From NCBI RefSeq assembly GCF_009758205.1, contig NZ_WRXN01000018.1, forward strand, positions 1-64,000: a DNA stretch of 64,000 bases, in the 5' to 3' direction. Positions within the stretch are counted from its first letter, which is position 1. Each line of letters starts with the position of its first letter. Under the pieces are notes generated by a model, which saw only the letters and a program-made list of their open reading frames with translations, ran no database searches and was not told where the DNA came from. Made by a program: the position numbers and the translations under genes. This document shows positions 53,583-61,311 of this stretch, one piece after another. The stretch is from Chitinophaga tropicalis. Its GTDB lineage: Bacteria > Bacteroidota > Bacteroidia > Chitinophagales > Chitinophagaceae.

Positions 53583-55436
53583 TCAGAATGCGAAACAGGA
53601 ACATCCCAAAGCGCCCCAGAAAGCAGTGAAGTTATCCGCCGGTACATTATTCATACGCGCTACATTATGATCATGCCCATGCACATCACAACTGCCGGCA
53701 CAACAGTGTACAGCAGCTGCTATGTTACTCTCCTTATTTTTAGCAGAATAATACCCGTTATACACGGCAACGGGAGACCATGCGGGTAATACGGGTACAG
53801 GCTCGGGCGAGAAGGAAGAGAAATCTTCCTTAGCATATACTATCTTCCCTCCTACTATGGTCAGGATAGATTCTATGCTCTTTACCTGCTCATCTTCCAC
53901 AGCAAAGTAATCTTTGTCCAGTACAGCAAGGTCTGCCAGCATACCGGTGCCGATCTCTCCCTTTTTACCCTGCTCATTCGAGAACCATGCGCTACCTTTT
54001 GTATACAGCTCCAGCGCTGCTTCACGGCTCAACCTTGACTGTTCATTATACAGTTGCAACCCGCCTACTGTTTTTCCGGCAGTGAGCCAGTAGAGAGACA
54101 CCCATGGATTGTAACTGCTTACACGGGTAGCATCTGAACCACCACCTACGGGCACTCCCATTTCCAGCATCTTTTTAACAGGAGGCGTCTGTAATGCTGC
54201 AGCGGCACCATAACGGTCAGTAAAGTACTCTCCCTGGTAAGCCATCCTGCTTTGAATAGCAATACCTCCACCTAATGCCTTTACTCTTTCAATATTCTGT
54301 ACAGTGATCGTTTCAGCATGATCGAATATCCATGGAAGGCCCTCAAAAGGAATGTCCCTGTTCACCTTTTCAAAAACGTTCAGAAAGCGGGTAATGCTTT
54401 CGTTATAAGTAGCATGCAGGCGGAAAGGCCATCTCTTACTAACCAGTAACCTTACTACTTTTTCCAGGTCTGCCTCCATATTCTCAGAGAGGTCAGGGCG
54501 AGGCTCCAGGAAATCTTCAAAATCTGCCGCAGAGAAAACCAGCATCTCTCCGGCGCCATTATGCCTGTACATATCATCACCCTGGTAAACATTTACTGCA
54601 GAGGTCCAGTTCTGAAAATCTTCCAGTTCCAGCTTAGGGCGTTGTGTAAATAGGTTGTATGCAATACGTACGGTAAGTAGTTTCTCTGCATTCAGCTCGC
54701 TGATGACACGGTAATCGTCAGGGTAGTTCTGAAATCCGCCGCCTGCATCAATTACGCTGGTAATACCAAAGCGGTTCAGCTCTGTCATATAGTGACGGGT
54801 AGAATTCTTCTGTTGTTCATATGGCAGTTTAGGGCCTTTGGCAAGGGTGCTGTACAGGATCATAGCATTGGGCCTTGCTATGAGCAGTCCTGTGGGCTCC
54901 CCGCCGGCATCCCGTTGTATTTCTCCGCCGGGAGGTGCAGGTGTATCTTTGGTATATCCTACAGCCCTTAATGCCGCACGGTTAAGGAAGGCCCTGTCAT
55001 ATAGGTGTAAGATGAATACCGGCGTATCAGGAGCAATGGCATTAATCTCGTCCAGTGTAGGCATGCGTCTTTCGGCAAACTGGAACTCAGACCACCCTCC
55101 TACTACACGTACCCATTGAGGGGAGGGAGTACGGTCTACCTGCTCTTTCAGCATTCTCAAAGCATCTGCCAATGATGGAACTCCATCCCAGCGCAGTTCA
55201 AGATTATAGTTCAGTCCTCCGCGTATCAGGTGAATATGGGAATCGTTCAGTCCCGGTATTACACGTTTCTTTTTCAGATCGATTTTTATTGCAGCTTCCG
55301 GTATGGCCTGCATCACTTCGCGGTCTGTACCAACGGAAATGAACTTGCCGTCTTTAATGGCTACTGCGGAGGCAATAGGATGTTGCCTGTTTACCGTGTG
55401 AATATTGCCATTGTATAAGATAATATCCGCTTTCAT
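53583..55436 (-). CDS. YtcJ-like amidohydrolase with a Cys/His-rich C-terminal tail
   Basis: A 617-residue protein. The start at 55436 (MKADIILYNGNIHTVNRQHP) avoids overlap with the barrel gene upstream. The amidohydrolase_3 fold shows DSHIHLIRGGLN, HATYNES, FDHAETI and GGGSDATRVSSYNPW with the metal-binding His and Asp residues. There is no signal peptide. The last 45 residues are unusual: HCCAGSCDVHGHDH, then FWGALGCSCFAF, giving six Cys and four His that could bind a metal. Members hydrolyse amides, esters or formamides of small molecules. It lies 37 bases after the alginate-export-type barrel gene, so uptake and hydrolysis of the same compound is plausible. Confidence 0.85.
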   Translation of the reverse strand: MKADIILYNGNIHTVNRQHPIASAVAIKDGKFISVGTDREVMQAIPEAAIKIDLKKKRVIPGLNDSHIHLIRGGLNYNLELRWDGVPSLADALRMLKEQVDRTPSPQWVRVVGGWSEFQFAERRMPTLDEINAIAPDTPVFILHLYDRAFLNRAALRAVGYTKDTPAPPGGEIQRDAGGEPTGLLIARPNAMILYSTLAKGPKLPYEQQKNSTRHYMTELNRFGITSVIDAGGGFQNYPDDYRVISELNAEKLLTVRIAYNLFTQRPKLELEDFQNWTSAVNVYQGDDMYRHNGAGEMLVFSAADFEDFLEPRPDLSENMEADLEKVVRLLVSKRWPFRLHATYNESITRFLNVFEKVNRDIPFEGLPWIFDHAETITVQNIERVKALGGGIAIQSRMAYQGEYFTDRYGAAAALQTPPVKKMLEMGVPVGGGSDATRVSSYNPWVSLYWLTAGKTVGGLQLYNEQSRLSREAALELYTKGSAWFSNEQGKKGEIGTGMLADLAVLDKDYFAVEDEQVKSIESILTIVGGKIVYAKEDFSSFSPEPVPVLPAWSPVAVYNGYYSAKNKESNIAAAVHCCAGSCDVHGHDHNVARMNNVPADNFTAFWGALGCSCFAF

Positions 55437-55473
55437 GTGATCGTTTTGTTTTCTTGTTATGAATAGTCCGGGC

Positions 55474-56838
55474 TTAAAACCTGCAGTCAAGCCTGCTGTT
55501 GATGAATAGTCCGTCTTTAGCGCCGGGTATGAGGTCCTTGATAAAAGCGCCGGGTTTGAAATACTGTATGCCTGTATTTAGTGTAAGGAACCTGTTGACC
55601 TTCCATACTCCGCTGACCAGGTACGCAGTGCCTATGTAGCGTTTGCCTGACGATGCGCCTGCCATATTAAAATTCCCGCCGGGTCTGTAGATACCGTCAT
55701 TTAATGAGTATCGCCAATGAAATACTGCTTCTGCCTGGAAGAGGAACTTACGTGCCAGCTGCAGTGTTCCATAAGGATGAAGATCTATAAGGTTAGCGGG
55801 GCCTATCTGCGAGTTGAAGCCGAAATAACCGCCCCTGGGATAGAGGGGATTGAATGTTTGCAGCTTGCCATCGCCGGCATGTTTATCGCCCGAGATGTAA
55901 TCGTTGCGCACATTGATAGCAGGTTTCAGCTTGCTGTGAATGAAGGAATATCCTACATCGGCAGATGCTGTCCATGCGTTGATGCTTCCTCTTCCATAGC
56001 TTCCTGCCTGGTATGCGGCTTCAAGATTGTATATAAATCCACCGCCACTTTTCCACAACCGGCTGCCTATAGTATGCCTGTTCTCTCTTTCAGCGCCTTC
56101 TTCGAAAACCGACCTGTCCCTGTGAATACCCAGGTAATACAGTTCCAGGTTACCTGCTTCAGCAACAGGCATCCTGGAATAGATTCCCCAGAGGTTGATC
56201 TCTTTCGTTGGCTCATTGTCGAAGACGCCTGTGTAGGTAGTATCTGCCATGAGTGCAAAACCATCTACAGACAGGTTACGGTGTGTGTACATTATTTTCA
56301 GCCCGGTGAAATAGAGTCTTGCATTGGGCACTTCTCTTACAGATATCAATCTGCCGGAGCCATAATCTATTTCCTGTCTGCCTGCGCGGAGTTTTAGTGA
56401 GCTGTTCCTGTGCTGCCAGATGCTGACGTCTATAAACAGGTTCTGGATATTCAGTTTGTCTTCATCTGTAGGTCCCGGGCCTTCTTTACGGCCATTTTCC
56501 AATGCGCTTCTCAGCTGTACAAAGAGTCTCAGTCCGCGGCCGATGTGCAGGTCTCCGTGCAGGTCATAGCGCTGCAGGAAGAAGTCGTTATGCCCTATGT
56601 CAGTCTCGCCCCAGTCTTCGTTTTGGAATGAAACATATTCCACTCTTGCTCCGCCGCCGAAGGACAGGTATACCTGTTTACCAGCAGAAAGAGGAATGAA
56701 CTTTATACGGTTGTAGCCGTGTAGTACGGAATCTTTCAAACCGGCATAGTTTTCATCATACCGTAACAGTTTAAAAGACTGGGCGTTTGCTCTTACTGCT
56801 ATCAACCCCACACATATGGTAAAAATGAATCGTAACAC
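55474..56838 (-). CDS. Alginate-export-type outer membrane porin
   Basis: A 454-residue protein with a signal peptide (residues 1-19, VRANA-QS) and a barrel of about 430 residues ending in DCRF with terminal Phe. YLSFGGGARVEYVSFQNEDW, FFLQRYDLHGDLHIGRGLRL and SLKLRAGRQEIDYGSGRLIS are typical of the alginate_exp family, a class of selective porins that in many bacteria serve organic acids rather than alginate. It is on the same strand as the amidohydrolase (37-base gap). A terminator separates it from the isochorismatase gene upstream. Confidence 0.85.
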   Translation of the reverse strand: MLRFIFTICVGLIAVRANAQSFKLLRYDENYAGLKDSVLHGYNRIKFIPLSAGKQVYLSFGGGARVEYVSFQNEDWGETDIGHNDFFLQRYDLHGDLHIGRGLRLFVQLRSALENGRKEGPGPTDEDKLNIQNLFIDVSIWQHRNSSLKLRAGRQEIDYGSGRLISVREVPNARLYFTGLKIMYTHRNLSVDGFALMADTTYTGVFDNEPTKEINLWGIYSRMPVAEAGNLELYYLGIHRDRSVFEEGAERENRHTIGSRLWKSGGGFIYNLEAAYQAGSYGRGSINAWTASADVGYSFIHSKLKPAINVRNDYISGDKHAGDGKLQTFNPLYPRGGYFGFNSQIGPANLIDLHPYGTLQLARKFLFQAEAVFHWRYSLNDGIYRPGGNFNMAGASSGKRYIGTAYLVSGVWKVNRFLTLNTGIQYFKPGAFIKDLIPGAKDGLFINSRLDCRF

Positions 56839-56845
56839 GTCTAAG

Positions 56846-56877
56846 ATTAAAAAGACAGACCATGGAGGTCTGTCTTT
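56846..56877 (-). terminator. Terminator after the isochorismatase-family gene
   Basis: AAAGACAGACC (56851-56861) pairs perfectly with GGTCTGTCTTT (56867-56877) around ATGGA. On the minus strand it is followed by TTAATC and lies 14 bases beyond the stop. It therefore separates the isochorismatase gene from the porin gene. Confidence 0.8.
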
Positions 56878-56891
56878 ATGAAAGGGATAGA

Positions 56892-57524
56892 TTAGTGATG
56901 CAACATAGTATGGGCATACTGGATACCTATGCCATATGCGCCGCCATATTTCTTCATGAGGCCTGTCACTGCAGCATATGTTTCCTGTCTTGCCCAGTCT
57001 CTCTGCAGTTCCAGCAGGTATTGAACTGATGTGATGGGAATAGCTCCTGCCTGTACCATCCTGGTTACAGCGCGTTCATGTGCTTCTATGCTTACATCTC
57101 CGCAGGCGTCGGTGATCACATATACTTCATAACCTTCAGAGAGGGCAGATAAGGCAGGGCCTACGATGCAAACACCTGTCCACAGTCCTGCCAGTACCAG
57201 TTTCTTCTTTCCGGTACCGGTAATAGCTTTGTAGGCGGCTGCATCTTCCCAGGTGTTCATGCTGGTGCGGTCAATATAGCCGGATGTGGCCTGGGGATAA
57301 AATTCTTCTATTTCAGGGAATACGGGTCCGCTGAAAGATTGTTCTGCTACAGTGGTTACGATAGTTGGAACATTGAAGATCTTTGAAGCTCCTGCAATGA
57401 TAGCGGTGTTGGTGCGTAGTTCGCTGAGAGAGATGCTTTTTGTGGCAAATCCCATTTGACCTTCGAAGTCAATCAATACTAAGGCGTGGTTGCCGGGAGA
57501 CAACAAATTCGGAGATGGATTCAT
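56892..57524 (-). CDS. Isochorismatase family hydrolase (YcaC-like)
   Basis: A 210-residue cytoplasmic enzyme. I take the ATG at 57524 (MNPSPNLLSPGNHALVLIDF), since the earlier one adds a non-conserved stretch. The catalytic triad of the cysteine hydrolase fold is Asp in LIDFEGQM, Lys region in TSMNTWEDAAAYKAI, and Cys in LAGLWTGVCIVGPAL. The size and the C-terminal MKKYGGAYGIGIQYAHTML match YcaC-type members, whose substrates are undefined. Probable roles are hydrolysis of an amide or ester of a small metabolite, consistent with the neighbouring amidohydrolase. Confidence 0.85.
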   Translation of the reverse strand: MNPSPNLLSPGNHALVLIDFEGQMGFATKSISLSELRTNTAIIAGASKIFNVPTIVTTVAEQSFSGPVFPEIEEFYPQATSGYIDRTSMNTWEDAAAYKAITGTGKKKLVLAGLWTGVCIVGPALSALSEGYEVYVITDACGDVSIEAHERAVTRMVQAGAIPITSVQYLLELQRDWARQETYAAVTGLMKKYGGAYGIGIQYAHTMLHH

Positions 57525-57722
57525 AACTGATGTTTTATTTGTGACTGGAGTTACCAATAAGAGTGCCATCAGCGTATGAGACTGTATATCAATAATGTGG
57601 GATAGAAATCAGAGAAGTGGAAGTTCCGGTATTTCGGAGAAACGCGAAGAAGTATATAAAATCGCGAAATGGGGGATTGTATGTGTTATCGAAAAGATTG
57701 TTCTTTTAATGGGGGGGAATTG

Positions 57723-57755
57723 CTCAAATTTTTTGAGAGGGACATGCGGCCGGCT
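57723..57755. repeat. Minimal dispersed repeat (core stem deleted)
   Basis: CTCAAA-TTT-TTTGAG followed by AGGGACATGCGGCCGGCT keeps the outer arms and the right module but has lost the whole variable stem and GCC-loop-GGC. It lies in the divergent gap between the isochorismatase and Crp genes. Confidence 0.65.
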
Positions 57756-57837
57756 TTATTTAATATTTTTAATGTTGTGATGGCTTAGAAAAAGATGAAA
57801 GTATTTTTTGCTATGGTTTCACTTATCTTTGTGTTAT

Positions 57838-58416
57838 ATGTTTGAAGTCTTTCAGAAATATCTCTCGGAAAAAACTACTCTCACGGACACTGAGCTTGAG
57901 ATGATACAATCTGTCAGCTTCACAAAAAAACTACGCAAAAGGCAATACCTTTTACAGGAAGGAGATGCATGGAAACATTACTGTTTCGTAGCCAAGGGCT
58001 GCCTACGTATTTACAGGGTAGATCAGAAAGGCGTTGAGCATATCATGAAGTTCTGTATAGAGAACTGGTGGGCGGGCGACAGGGAAAGTCTTTTAACAGG
58101 CTCTCCTTCCCAATGTAATATTGACGCATTGGAAGATTCAGTGCTCATTCTTTTCAAAAAAGAAGATTATGATGAGCTACGCAAAAAGATCCCTGCTTTT
58201 GATGATATGGTTAACACACTGATACACCGCAGTTATATTGCCAGCCAGAACCGCATTCATTCCGCTATCAGTTATACTACAGAAGAAAAATACCAGAACT
58301 TTATTGAGAAGTATCCTGACATTTTTAGCAGGGTACCGCTGCATATGATAGCCTCTTACCTGGGTGTATCAGCAGAGACACTCAGCCGGATACGTACTCA
58401 TGCTGCCAGAAGATAG
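57838..58416 (+). CDS. Crp/Fnr family transcriptional regulator
   Basis: A 192-residue protein. The start MFEVFQKYLSEKTTLTDTEL at 57838 is preferred to an upstream in-frame ATG that adds ten non-conserved residues. A cyclic-nucleotide-binding-like domain (about 20-120) includes LRKRQYLLQEGDAWKHYCFV. The C-terminal winged helix (about 150-190) includes VPLHMIASYLGVSAETLSRI. There are no Fnr cysteines, so iron-sulfur sensing is unlikely. A strong terminator follows. It may control the reductase-SDR operon next to it. That is inference from position. Confidence 0.85.
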   Translation: MFEVFQKYLSEKTTLTDTELEMIQSVSFTKKLRKRQYLLQEGDAWKHYCFVAKGCLRIYRVDQKGVEHIMKFCIENWWAGDRESLLTGSPSQCNIDALEDSVLILFKKEDYDELRKKIPAFDDMVNTLIHRSYIASQNRIHSAISYTTEEKYQNFIEKYPDIFSRVPLHMIASYLGVSAETLSRIRTHAARR

Positions 58417-58450
58417 TGTACTACTTACTAACTACCTACTATAATCCAGT

Positions 58451-58485
58451 AAAAAGCCTTGACAATTGTCAAGGCTTTTTCTTTT
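58451..58485 (+). terminator. Terminator after the Crp gene
   Basis: AAAAAGCCTTGAC / GTCAAGGCTTTTT is a perfect 13-bp stem around AATT, followed by CTTTTC. It lies 34 bases after the regulator stop. Confidence 0.85.
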
Positions 58486-58517
58486 CAATTGTCAGGCGTA
58501 TTTCATGCTAAACGTCA

Positions 58518-58549
58518 TTGGAGCCAGGGGCTTTTCTGCCTCATCTTTG
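58518..58549 (+). promoter_or_regulatory. Candidate promoter of the reductase-SDR operon
   Basis: TTG (58518-58520), a 21-base spacer and CATCTTTG (58542-58549) match the Bacteroidota promoter with one change in the -7 box. The ATG is 40 bases further on. Confidence 0.5.
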
Positions 58550-58589
58550 TGTTGTCAATCAGTCATTACAAACTAAAAAAACAAACACA

Positions 58590-59186
58590 ATGAAAATAGG
58601 AATTATCGGTACAGGCGCAATTGGTAAGGCCTTTGCCGGACAAGCAGCGAAAGCCGGATATGAGATCGTGATCAGTAACAGCCGTGGAGCAGCATCACTG
58701 GAAGCAATAGCTAAACAGTTAGGAAGTAAGGTAAAGGCGGGTAGTATCGAGGAAGCTGCGACAGCAGACGTGGTGTTCCTGGGATTGCCATGGAAAAGTG
58801 TGGAAGCGGTAACAAGCAGTGTTCCTTCCTGGAAGGGCCGAATTGTGATAGACCCTACTAATCCCATTATCAATCCCGGATTCATAGTTCCTGATCTTGG
58901 TGGTGCAGCATCCAGTGAAGTAGTGGCTAAGCTGGTGCCTGGTGCATCAGTGGTAAAAGCTTTCAATACCTTCCCTCCTGAGATACTTGCAACTGATCCG
59001 AAGCAGGCAGGCGGTAAACGGGTGATCTTTTATTCCGGCAATGATGCTGCAGCTAAACAGGTAGTTGCAGGTATTATAAGCAGAATAGGTTTTGCGGGTA
59101 TAGACCTTGGTACTCTTCATGAAGGCGGCCGGTTGCAACAATTTCCCGGCGGACCGTTACCTGCGTTGAATCTTATTAAAATGTAA
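58590..59186 (+). CDS. NADPH-dependent F420 reductase-like protein
   Basis: A 198-residue protein. The start at 58590 (MKIGIIGTGAIGKAFAGQAA) puts the Rossmann GxGxxG at the N-terminus, as in the family. VISNSRGAASLEAIAKQL, DVVFLGLPWKSVEAV, IDPTNPI and VKAFNTFPPEIL follow the F420_oxidored/NADP oxidoreductase pattern. Bacteroidota are not known for cofactor F420, so it probably uses NADPH with another acceptor. It is the first gene of a two-gene operon with an SDR (22-base gap). Confidence 0.85.
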   Translation: MKIGIIGTGAIGKAFAGQAAKAGYEIVISNSRGAASLEAIAKQLGSKVKAGSIEEAATADVVFLGLPWKSVEAVTSSVPSWKGRIVIDPTNPIINPGFIVPDLGGAASSEVVAKLVPGASVVKAFNTFPPEILATDPKQAGGKRVIFYSGNDAAAKQVVAGIISRIGFAGIDLGTLHEGGRLQQFPGGPLPALNLIKM

Positions 59187-59208
59187 AAAAACTATAAAAT
59201 CTATAATC

Positions 59209-59952
59209 ATGTCAAAATTAGCAAATAAGGTAGCCCTGGTTACCGGTGGAAGTCGCGGTATAGGCGCCGCTATCGTAAAATGTCTTGCCGCTGATGGTGC
59301 AAGCGTAGTGTTCACTTACCTGAATGCAGCAGAAAAAGCTGCCGCCCTGGTAGCGGAAGTAGAGAAAGCAGGTGGTAAGGCGCTGGCCATTCAATCAGAC
59401 AGTGGAGATCCTATAGCTGCTACGGCGGCAGTTGCAGAGACAGTAAAAGCATTCGGTGGTTTTGATATACTGGTGAATAATGCAGGTGTTTCAGCCTACA
59501 GCCCGGTAGATACTTATGATAATCAGAATGATGTAGCGCGTTTACATGCTGTGAACCTGACCGGCGTAGCCGCTACTACCCGTGCAGCAGCACAGCACCT
59601 GGGACAAGGTGGCCGGGTGATCTCTGTAGGTTCGACATTTGCCGCCAGGGTAGGTTTTGCGGGTTTTGCTGACTATGCAGCCTCTAAAGCGGCAGTAACT
59701 GCCTATACCCGCGGATGGGCATGGGACCTTGGTAAAAAAGGCATCACTGTTAATACTGTAGAACCCGGGCCTACCGCCACAGATATGAACCCTGACAATA
59801 CAGATTTTGCCAATACGATGAAAAACAGCCTGGCACTGGGCAGGTACGGTACAGCCGAAGAAATTGCGGCAGCCGTGGCATTCCTTGCCAGCCCTGAGGC
59901 GTCTTTTATAACAGGATCTACATTGACTGTTGACGGAGGGCAGAATGCGTAA
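59209..59952 (+). CDS. SDR family oxidoreductase (FabG-like)
   Basis: A 247-residue classical short-chain dehydrogenase. TGGSRGIGAAIVKCL carries the TGxxxGIG cofactor motif, NNAGVSAYSP the structural NNAG, and the catalytic set is Ser in SVGSTF, Tyr and Lys in DYAASKAAV. VEPGPTATDMNPDN and GSTLTVDGGQNA are typical of the FabG-like group. It reduces a keto group or oxidises an alcohol with NADP(H). The substrate is not deducible. It follows the F420-reductase-like gene in one operon. Confidence 0.9.
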   Translation: MSKLANKVALVTGGSRGIGAAIVKCLAADGASVVFTYLNAAEKAAALVAEVEKAGGKALAIQSDSGDPIAATAAVAETVKAFGGFDILVNNAGVSAYSPVDTYDNQNDVARLHAVNLTGVAATTRAAAQHLGQGGRVISVGSTFAARVGFAGFADYAASKAAVTAYTRGWAWDLGKKGITVNTVEPGPTATDMNPDNTDFANTMKNSLALGRYGTAEEIAAAVAFLASPEASFITGSTLTVDGGQNA

Positions 59953-59977
59953 GCGTTGTTAAAGTTCAGACTGCCTA

Positions 59978-61309
59978 CTAATGACTGCTGGTATAAACAG
60001 GTTTTATACCGGCAGCTTTTATTTTTGCCACTATATACTCTCCTACATTGCGTCCCTGTACCACGCCGTTATCAATAGCATCCCTGAAGTGAATACCTCC
60101 GTACAGACGGGAAATTGCTGCTTCCTGAGAGGCTGCGTTAAAGGAGGTAAAATCCCTGGCAGGTATCTCGAACATCTCTTCAGTATTATCTGTATATGCG
60201 AAGTTATCACCAAAGAGATAGGTCATTAAAGCGGATGCAGCTGAGGACATTACACTGTGCCCGCTGGTATATTCCGGGAAAGGAGGTGTTTGCAGCAGGG
60301 GCTTCCATTTGATGTCTATATACCGGTTGATATATGTTTCCGGGCGAATGCGGTTAGACAGGTATTTAGCGTCCCAGCAGCTGATAAAGGCATCCATCAT
60401 AGTAATAGCAGCCAGGGCATGTACTTCCACTGTTCTGTCAAAATCCAGCTTTGCTGTCCTGGAAGCAATGCCGGCAATATTCATCCAGTGGCCTCCGGGA
60501 GTGATCTTCTTAAACCCGATGGCCATATGTCCGTAAGTGCTTACGGCAAAGGGATTGCAATCCCAGAAGGAAGCGATAACCCGTTGTTCCATGTTGAGCT
60601 TTACTCCTACATCATATACTTCTTTACTTAACGCGTAGAATGCACTGCTGCTGTCTTTGCTGAAAGGAACGGGAGCCAGCGGCACAAACTGGTTACAGGA
60701 ATCTATCACCATAGGGCGGATAGTTTTCCAGTAAGGCTCTACAGCTTCAATATAAGCAGGAGGCGTGGGGTACCAGTACCCTTCTCCTTTCAACGGAGTG
60801 TAACGCACATGGGTGCTGAGCTTTCCGTAGCCATCGCCACGTGACCATTGCACCGTTTGTTTTGCTATACTTTCAGCTACTGCAACAGATGCCTGGATAA
60901 TCTTTTCAGGTACCTTATCTTTCTTAAAGAGCAGTAGCAGCTTCTCTTCATCTTTCTGCAACATAAAGCCCGAGGGCAACAACAGCTTACCGGTTTCCAG
61001 TATGCTGTAAACAGCAGCTATCCTGTAGTCATATGTTTTGCCGCTATCATTCACCATAATGTCAGGATATGACCTGATGAACGCTGCGGCACCAGGGATA
61101 TCTTTATTATGAGCCGCTACTATACGGTAGGCAGACATCATGCTGTAACTGTAAAAACGGGTTGCCGCCGGGGGATTGACAACATCGTGCATCATTACCA
61201 TAGACAGGGAAAAGACCGCCGGCTGCACATAATCGGTAAAGCTGGCTTTATATTGCTGTGCATAGCCAACCCGGGATACCAGTAATAATATAATGAAGAG
61301 TCTTCTCAT
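59978..61309 (-). CDS. Vanadium-dependent haloperoxidase / PAP2 superfamily protein
   Basis: A 443-residue protein with a signal peptide (1-17, VGYA-QQ). The acid phosphatase/haloperoxidase core lies at about 270-430: FPEYTSGHSVMSSAASAL carries the conserved SGH, and SRLYGGIHFRDAIDNG the S-R-x5-H-x3-D motif. Arg in NRIRPETYI fits the first anion-binding motif. The same site binds vanadate or phosphate, so it may be a haloperoxidase or a phosphatase. It starts two bases after the VCBS gene stop, so they are co-transcribed. This pairing recurs in Bacteroidota. No halide specificity can be read. Confidence 0.85.
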   Translation of the reverse strand: MRRLFIILLLVSRVGYAQQYKASFTDYVQPAVFSLSMVMMHDVVNPPAATRFYSYSMMSAYRIVAAHNKDIPGAAAFIRSYPDIMVNDSGKTYDYRIAAVYSILETGKLLLPSGFMLQKDEEKLLLLFKKDKVPEKIIQASVAVAESIAKQTVQWSRGDGYGKLSTHVRYTPLKGEGYWYPTPPAYIEAVEPYWKTIRPMVIDSCNQFVPLAPVPFSKDSSSAFYALSKEVYDVGVKLNMEQRVIASFWDCNPFAVSTYGHMAIGFKKITPGGHWMNIAGIASRTAKLDFDRTVEVHALAAITMMDAFISCWDAKYLSNRIRPETYINRYIDIKWKPLLQTPPFPEYTSGHSVMSSAASALMTYLFGDNFAYTDNTEEMFEIPARDFTSFNAASQEAAISRLYGGIHFRDAIDNGVVQGRNVGEYIVAKIKAAGIKPVYTSSH

Positions 61310-61311
61310 GT

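Noticed and set aside
53480..53647. Longer N-terminus for the DoxX protein
   Set aside because: The added 56 residues translate a dispersed repeat and overlap the amidohydrolase gene. DoxX homology begins at MELLKYL.
57595..57780. 61-codon plus-strand frame upstream of the Crp gene
   Set aside because: It reads through the minimal repeat and a G-run. No start context or similarity supports it.
57824..57831. TATCTTTG as a promoter of the Crp gene
   Set aside because: It is an exact -7 box but lies only six bases before the ATG and has no -33 element at the right distance. A leaderless transcript is possible but not supported.
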